Source: Bacillota bacterium (GTDB lineage: Bacteria; Bacillota; Clostridia; Peptostreptococcales; Anaerovoracaceae). Taken from it: a DNA stretch of 9,336 nucleotides. Location: NCBI GenBank assembly GCA_029266295.1, contig JAQSXD010000117.1, positions 1 through 9,336 of the forward strand. The letters run 5' to 3'. Numbering within the stretch: position 1 is the first letter of the stretch; every line of letters begins with the position of its first letter. Below, piece after piece: positions 5,463-9,336 of the stretch. Under the pieces are notes generated by a model, which saw only the letters and a program-made list of their open reading frames with translations, searched no databases and was not told where the DNA came from. Made by a program: the position numbers and the translations under genes.

Positions 5463-6257
5463 ATGTTACTAGCATTCGACGTTGGCAACACAAACATTGT
5501 ATTAGGAGTCTTCAAAGACGGCAATCTGATTCAAAACTGGAGAATGGAAACCGATAACAATAAAAGTGCTGATGAGTACGGTATGATTATTAATCAGCTT
5601 TTCAACTACGAAGGTCTGAACACCAAAGAAATAAAAGACGTTATTATTTCAACGGTAGTTCCGTCGGTACTATACACATTGCAGCATTTGTCCATGAAAT
5701 ATTTTAACCGGAGGGCCATTGTAATCGGGCCTGGAATTAAAACCGGATTGATCATTAAGTATGATAATCCCAAGCAGGTTGGGGCCGATCGAATTGTTAA
5801 CGCTGTGGCGGCACTTGCCAAATATGGCGGACCGCTGATCATCGTCGATTTCGGAACCGCCACTACATTCTGCGCAATCACAGAAAATGCTGAATACCTG
5901 GGAGGCACCATAGCGCCGGGCATTAAGATTGCCTCGGATGCTCTGTTTGAAAAAACTGCGAAGCTTCCCAAGGTTGAATTGGAATCACCTGGCCATGTGA
6001 TTTGCAAGAATACAATTGAGAGCATGCAGTCGGGACTTGTTTATGGTCACATGGGGATGGTTGATTATATCATCAAAAAAATGCAAGAAGAGCTAACGGA
6101 ACATTCTAAGACGGGAAAAGTACCGAAGGTGATTGCTACCGGCGGCCTCGCTTCCCTGATCGGAAGTGGTATCAACTGCATTGACAGCATTGATAAGCTT
6201 TTGACATTGGAAGGGTTGCAATTAATCTATGAAAAAAATAAAGGTCACAAAGCATGA
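5463..6257 (+). CDS. coaX: Type III pantothenate kinase
   Basis: This 264-residue enzyme phosphorylates pantothenate with ATP, the first step of coenzyme A synthesis. It shows the full set of type III (CoaX) motifs in order: DVGNTN at 6-11 (phosphate binding), the VGADRIVNA stretch around 106-114 with the putative catalytic Asp109, DFGTATTF at 129-136, GGTIAPGI at 147-154 and ATGGLA at 225-230. The start is ATG 5463, preceded by GGGAG (5451-5455) at 7 nt; this places DVGNTN at the normal distance from the N-terminus. An in-frame TTG at 5373 would add 30 residues but overlaps the P1 -10 box and is unlike the family. Its stop overlaps the next start by 4 nt (ATGA), so it is translationally coupled to dusB. 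It is in a separate transcription unit from the CoA-ester decarboxylase upstream. Confidence 0.95.
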   Translation: MLLAFDVGNTNIVLGVFKDGNLIQNWRMETDNNKSADEYGMIINQLFNYEGLNTKEIKDVIISTVVPSVLYTLQHLSMKYFNRRAIVIGPGIKTGLIIKYDNPKQVGADRIVNAVAALAKYGGPLIIVDFGTATTFCAITENAEYLGGTIAPGIKIASDALFEKTAKLPKVELESPGHVICKNTIESMQSGLVYGHMGMVDYIIKKMQEELTEHSKTGKVPKVIATGGLASLIGSGINCIDSIDKLLTLEGLQLIYEKNKGHKA

Positions 6258-7210
6258 AAATAGGAAGTGTAACGCTGGAAAACCCTTTTTTTTTGGCTCC
6301 GCTGGCGGGGATCACCGACGCTCCCTTTCGTAGAATCTGCAAGGAACAGGGTGCCGGCCTCGTCTATTCGGAGATGGTTAGCGGCAAAGGGCTTTACTAT
6401 AACGATAAATCAACGGAGCGACTTCTTCGAATTTACGAAGAGGAAAAACCAGTTGCATATCAGATCTTCGGTTCTGAACCGGAGATCATCGGTTTCACGG
6501 CGGAAAAACTTGCAGGCAGGGGAAATTGTATTCTGGACATTAACATGGGCTGCCCTGTCCCCAAAGTAGTAAAAAACGGCGAAGGTTCTGCTCTTCTGAA
6601 AGAACCTGAGCTTGTAAAATCCATTATTCGTGTGGCAGTCGCCTCAGCGGGCAAGCCGGTTACTGTTAAAATCCGAATTGGATGGGATTCGACTAGAATC
6701 AATGCAGTGGAAATCGCCCAGGCTGCCGAGAATGCAGGTGCCAGCGCCATTGGAGTACACGGCAGGACGAGAGAACAGTTCTATTCGGGAAAAGCAGACT
6801 GGAATGTGATTCGGGACGTAAAAAAAGCCGTATCCGTACCCGTGATCGGTAACGGGGATGTCTTTTCAGGTATGGATGCCATAAGACTGATGGAGGAAAC
6901 GAGCTGTGATTTTGTGATGATTGCCAGAGGCGCGCTTGGAAACCCTTGGATCTTCCGTGAAGCACTGGCACTCTGGGAAGGAAAATCTCTGCCGGCGCCG
7001 CCGGAGCTCGATGAAAAACTCGAATTGATTATTAAGCATTTCGACCTGCTCCTTGAGGAAAAAGGAGAATACGCTGCAGTAAGAGAAATGAGAAAGCACG
7101 CTGGCTGGTATTTAAAGGGGATTCCGGGATCTGCGGCGATTCGTCGTCAATTGAATACCATCGCAGACGCAGATTTGCTAAAGGAAACTCTGGCTTCCAT
7201 TAAGAAGTAA
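6254..7210 (+). CDS. dusB: tRNA-dihydrouridine synthase
   Basis: This 318-residue FMN enzyme reduces specific uridines of tRNA to dihydrouridine. The N-terminal TIM barrel opens with the FLAPLAGITDAPFR segment (13-26). The catalytic Cys100 lies in NMGCPVPK (97-104). FMN-phosphate and substrate contacts are suggested by VKIR (138-141), HGRTREQ (169-175), GNGDV (199-203) and ARGALGNPW (224-232). The C-terminal helical tRNA-binding domain contains REMRKHAGWYLKG (277-289). The length is normal for the DusB/NifR3 group found in Firmicutes; the symbol follows that convention, and the modified positions are not deducible. AAGGT (6241-6245) 8 nt before the ATG, together with the 4-nt overlap with coaX, indicates coupled translation. 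Confidence 0.93.
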   Translation: MKIGSVTLENPFFLAPLAGITDAPFRRICKEQGAGLVYSEMVSGKGLYYNDKSTERLLRIYEEEKPVAYQIFGSEPEIIGFTAEKLAGRGNCILDINMGCPVPKVVKNGEGSALLKEPELVKSIIRVAVASAGKPVTVKIRIGWDSTRINAVEIAQAAENAGASAIGVHGRTREQFYSGKADWNVIRDVKKAVSVPVIGNGDVFSGMDAIRLMEETSCDFVMIARGALGNPWIFREALALWEGKSLPAPPELDEKLELIIKHFDLLLEEKGEYAAVREMRKHAGWYLKGIPGSAAIRRQLNTIADADLLKETLASIKK

Positions 7211-7260
7211 TGAACAGTCAGCTAATCGTCTGATAACAAGCTGGCAAAAGATTGAAAATC

Positions 7261-7289
7261 TTGACTTTTACTGATAAATCCATTATAAT
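7261..7289 (+). promoter_or_regulatory. greA: Near-consensus sigma-A promoter for greA-lysS
   Basis: TTGACT (7261-7266) and a perfect TATAAT (7284-7289) are separated by exactly 17 bp, matching 5/6 and 6/6 consensus positions. This is the best promoter in the window. The start would be near 7296, with a leader of about 60 nt. The -35 box overlaps a 6-bp inverted repeat (AAGATT 7248-7253, AATCTT 7257-7262), and GCGCAT is repeated at 7293-7298 and 7303-7308 around the start site. Confidence 0.85.
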
Positions 7290-7355
7290 ATTGCGCATAC
7301 GAGCGCATCTTTCGGTCAAATGGAACCAATTATAACGTTAAAAGGAGATAATAAA

Positions 7356-7829
7356 ATGGCAGAAGAAATGCTGTTAACAAAGGAAGGCTATGAGAAGATC
7401 GTAGCTGAGCACGAAGAACTGGTTACTGTAAGAAGAAAAGAAGTTGCCGAAAGAATTAAGGAGGCAATCTCTTATGGCGACATTTCCGAAAACTCCGAGT
7501 ATGATTCTGCGAAGAATGAACAGGCGGATTTAGAAGAAAGAATCAATAAACTGGAAAATATGTTGCGCAAAGCAAAGATCATAGATGAATCTACCATGCC
7601 GAACGATCGCGTAGGGATTGGGCTTAAGTGTCGTGTCAAGGAACTTGAAACAGGAGAAACTATGGAATTTGCCATTGTAGGCTCTACAGAAGCGGATCCA
7701 TTTGAGGGCAAAATCTCAAACGAATCTCTCGTAGGTGCTGCCTTGCTTGGCAAGAAGGCAAATGAAATTGCAGAAGTACAGGTACCGGACGGAGTCGTGA
7801 GCTATCAGGTTCTTGATATATATAAATAG
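7356..7829 (+). CDS. greA: Transcription elongation factor GreA
   Basis: This 157-residue factor enters the secondary channel of RNA polymerase and stimulates cleavage of backtracked RNA. The N-terminal antiparallel coiled coil (about 1-80) carries the acidic tip GDISENSEY (41-49), with Asp42 and Glu45 the metal-coordinating pair expected at this position. The C-terminal FKBP-like domain (about 84-157) follows. The length is that of standard GreA. The start is ATG 7356, with AAAGGAGA (7341-7348) 8 nt before it; an in-frame ATG at 7320 would add 12 residues but has no ribosome binding site. It is driven by the promoter at 7261-7289. It lies 59 nt before lysS with no terminator between, a pairing common in Firmicutes. 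Confidence 0.96.
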   Translation: MAEEMLLTKEGYEKIVAEHEELVTVRRKEVAERIKEAISYGDISENSEYDSAKNEQADLEERINKLENMLRKAKIIDESTMPNDRVGIGLKCRVKELETGETMEFAIVGSTEADPFEGKISNESLVGAALLGKKANEIAEVQVPDGVVSYQVLDIYK

Positions 7830-7888
7830 ACTGTGCGAAGTTCCGTGCAGCAAAATACATCGAAATAGTCTAGAAAAGAGGAATTGAT

Positions 7889-9336
7889 ATGAGTACAGAA
7901 GACAACAGCCAGGTGCAGGCAGTGAATGGCGCTGATACCGAAGTTGAAATTTCAGAAGAGGGCTTAAACGAGCTGAGACAAGTCAGACGTGACAAACTGA
8001 AAAAGCTTCAGGAGATGGGAAGAAACCCATTTTTGGTTGAGACCTGGGACGTAAAAAACCACAGTATGGACATCAAGGACAACTTTGAGCAGATGGAAGG
8101 TCAGGAGGTTAGCTGCGCAGGCAGAATCATGGCCAAACGTCAGATGGGGAAAGCCTCTTTTATCGATATCCAGGATAAACAGGGTAGGATTCAGTGCTAC
8201 ATCAGACAGGATGCAATCACACCGGAAGAATATGAAATCTTTCTTACCTATGATATTGGTGATATTGTAGGGATTGTCGGTGAAGTGTTCAAAACAAAGC
8301 ACGGCGAAATTTCCATCAAGACCAGCGTAATCAAGCTGCTGTCTAAATCTCTGCAGATTCTTCCCAATAAATTTCATGGATTAAAGGATCAGGATATCAG
8401 ATACCGCCAGCGGTATGTGGATCTCATCATGAACCCTGAAGTAAGACAGACATTTGTTCAGCGTTCTAAGATCATCCATTCCATAAAAGATGTATTGGAA
8501 AACGATTATGGCTATCTGGAAGTAGATACGCCAATTTTGACCACCATTGCAGGTGGTGCCAATGCAAGACCCTTCGATACCCATCACAATACTCTTGATA
8601 TCGATATGAAGCTGCGTATTTCCAATGAATTGTTCTTAAAGAGATTGATCGTAGGGGGCCTGGACCGTGTTTATGAAATGGGCAAGATGTTCCGTAATGA
8701 GGGGATGGACAGAAACCACAACCCCGAGTTTACATCCATGGAATGTTATATGGCCTATGGCGATATGGATGACATGATGGAAGTTACAGAACAGGTCGTT
8801 TCCAAAGCTGCCTTAGCTGCAACCGGAAGTATGGTCATCGAATATCAGGGAAAGACGTTTGACCTGACGCCCCCATGGAGAAGACTGAACATGGCAGATG
8901 CCGTGAAGGAAATCACGGGTGTGGACTTTGCTACCATCGTCACCGATGAAGAAGCAAGAGCAGCAGCCATCCAGCAGGGAATGGAAAAGGACGATGTCAA
9001 GGGACTGACGAGAGGAAAGATTCTTGCGGAAATGTTTGAGACATTCTGCGAGGAAGTTCCCGGTTATCTTGATGGCCCTGTCTTTGTCATTGGGCATCCG
9101 GTAGAAATTTCTCCGCTGGCAAAGAGAGATCCCGTTGATCCGAGAATTACCAGAAGATTTGAAGCCTATGTAAACTGCTGGGAAATCGCCAACGCATTCT
9201 CTGAATTGAATGATCCCATCGATCAATATGAACGATTCAAGGAACAGCAGGCTCAGCTGGATGACGGAACAGACGATGAAGCCCATCCAATGGACGAGGA
9301 TTTCGTAAACGCGCTGGAAGTTGGACTGCCTCCGAC
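7889..9336 (+). CDS. lysS: Lysyl-tRNA synthetase (class II), cut by the right edge
   Basis: This gene encodes lysyl-tRNA synthetase, which charges tRNA-Lys with lysine. The frame is open from ATG 7889 to the last base, giving 482 complete residues with no stop, so the 3' end is missing. A polar N-terminal tail (1-24) precedes a charged helix and the OB-fold anticodon-binding domain (about 73-152). The catalytic domain has motif 1 near GYLEVDTPIL (208-217) and motif 2 FRNEG (268-272) with HNPEFTSMECYM (277-288). Lysine-pocket residues are in EIANAFSELND (432-442). The sequence stops at EVGLPP, immediately before the expected motif 3 glycine-rich segment, so roughly 20 or more residues are lacking. 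GAGG (7878-7881) is 7 nt upstream. The motif 2 loop (GMDRNH) and the Asn-Cys-Trp before Glu-Ile differ from Escherichia coli LysS, but active-site residues are kept. Confidence 0.95.
   Translation, partial: MSTEDNSQVQAVNGADTEVEISEEGLNELRQVRRDKLKKLQEMGRNPFLVETWDVKNHSMDIKDNFEQMEGQEVSCAGRIMAKRQMGKASFIDIQDKQGRIQCYIRQDAITPEEYEIFLTYDIGDIVGIVGEVFKTKHGEISIKTSVIKLLSKSLQILPNKFHGLKDQDIRYRQRYVDLIMNPEVRQTFVQRSKIIHSIKDVLENDYGYLEVDTPILTTIAGGANARPFDTHHNTLDIDMKLRISNELFLKRLIVGGLDRVYEMGKMFRNEGMDRNHNPEFTSMECYMAYGDMDDMMEVTEQVVSKAALAATGSMVIEYQGKTFDLTPPWRRLNMADAVKEITGVDFATIVTDEEARAAAIQQGMEKDDVKGLTRGKILAEMFETFCEEVPGYLDGPVFVIGHPVEISPLAKRDPVDPRITRRFEAYVNCWEIANAFSELNDPIDQYERFKEQQAQLDDGTDDEAHPMDEDFVNALEVGLPP

Noticed and set aside
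5217..5463. A functional operon linking the CoA-ester decarboxylase to pantothenate kinase
   Set aside because: A strong intrinsic terminator and at least one new promoter separate them, and coaX-dusB-greA-lysS is a housekeeping neighbourhood in Firmicutes. The proximity is probably incidental.
7246..7270. Intrinsic terminator after dusB
   Set aside because: The stem is only six AT-rich pairs and no proper T-run follows it directly; it overlaps the greA -35 box.
7320..7355. 12-residue N-terminal extension of GreA from ATG 7320
   Set aside because: There is no ribosome binding site before it, whereas AAAGGAGA precedes ATG 7356 and gives the standard 157-residue protein.
8813..9286. 157-codon minus-strand open frame near the right edge
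   Set aside because: It is fully antisense to lysS, whose frame is continuous and rich in conserved motifs here. No domain is recognisable in the minus-strand frame.
8381..9336. Divergent LysRS motif 2 loop and Asn-Cys-Trp segment as signs of a novel enzyme
   Set aside because: Human-type and other LysRS also lack the Arg-His pair of Escherichia coli in this loop, and the lysine-pocket residues are kept. This looks like ordinary family variation.

Overview
The window looks like a chromosomal segment of an anaerobic, low-to-mid-GC Gram-positive bacterium of the class Clostridia. The evidence is strong AGGAGG-type ribosome binding sites, textbook sigma-A promoters, a biotin-dependent sodium-pumping decarboxylase operon, and the Firmicute-style order coaX-dusB-greA-lysS. 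An amino-acid-fermenting lineage (Anaerovoracaceae-like or Eubacterium-like) would fit, but no taxonomic marker here settles this. All genes are on the + strand. I see no tRNA, rRNA, insertion sequence, CRISPR array or phage gene.

Region 1 (1-5217) encodes a membrane-bound, biotin-dependent, Na+-translocating acyl-CoA decarboxylase, most likely methylmalonyl-CoA decarboxylase. The order is carboxyltransferase alpha (mmdA), a one-helix OadG-type subunit (mmdD), the biotin carrier protein (mmdC) and the Na+-pumping beta subunit (mmdB). A 181-nt gap with a strong hairpin follows, then a second beta subunit and a tiny 46-residue OadG-like protein. Alpha moves the carboxyl group from the CoA thioester to biotin on MmdC. 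Beta decarboxylates carboxybiotin and exports Na+. The OadG-type subunits probably tether the complex. The unusual point is two beta/gamma membrane modules behind one alpha and one biotin carrier. A strong intrinsic terminator closes the region at 5236-5277.

Region 2 (about 5356-7210) has one or two promoters driving coaX (type III pantothenate kinase) and dusB (tRNA dihydrouridine synthase), whose reading frames overlap by 4 nt.

Region 3 (7261-9336) has a near-consensus promoter driving greA (transcript cleavage factor) and lysS (lysyl-tRNA synthetase). lysS runs off the right edge just before class II motif 3. Regions 2 and 3 are housekeeping and show no sign of transfer.

The most interesting material is in region 1: the duplicated pump module, a predicted hairpin that sequesters the mmdB ribosome binding site and overlaps the mmdC stop codon, and the hairpin between the two beta genes, whose T-run faces the antisense direction.
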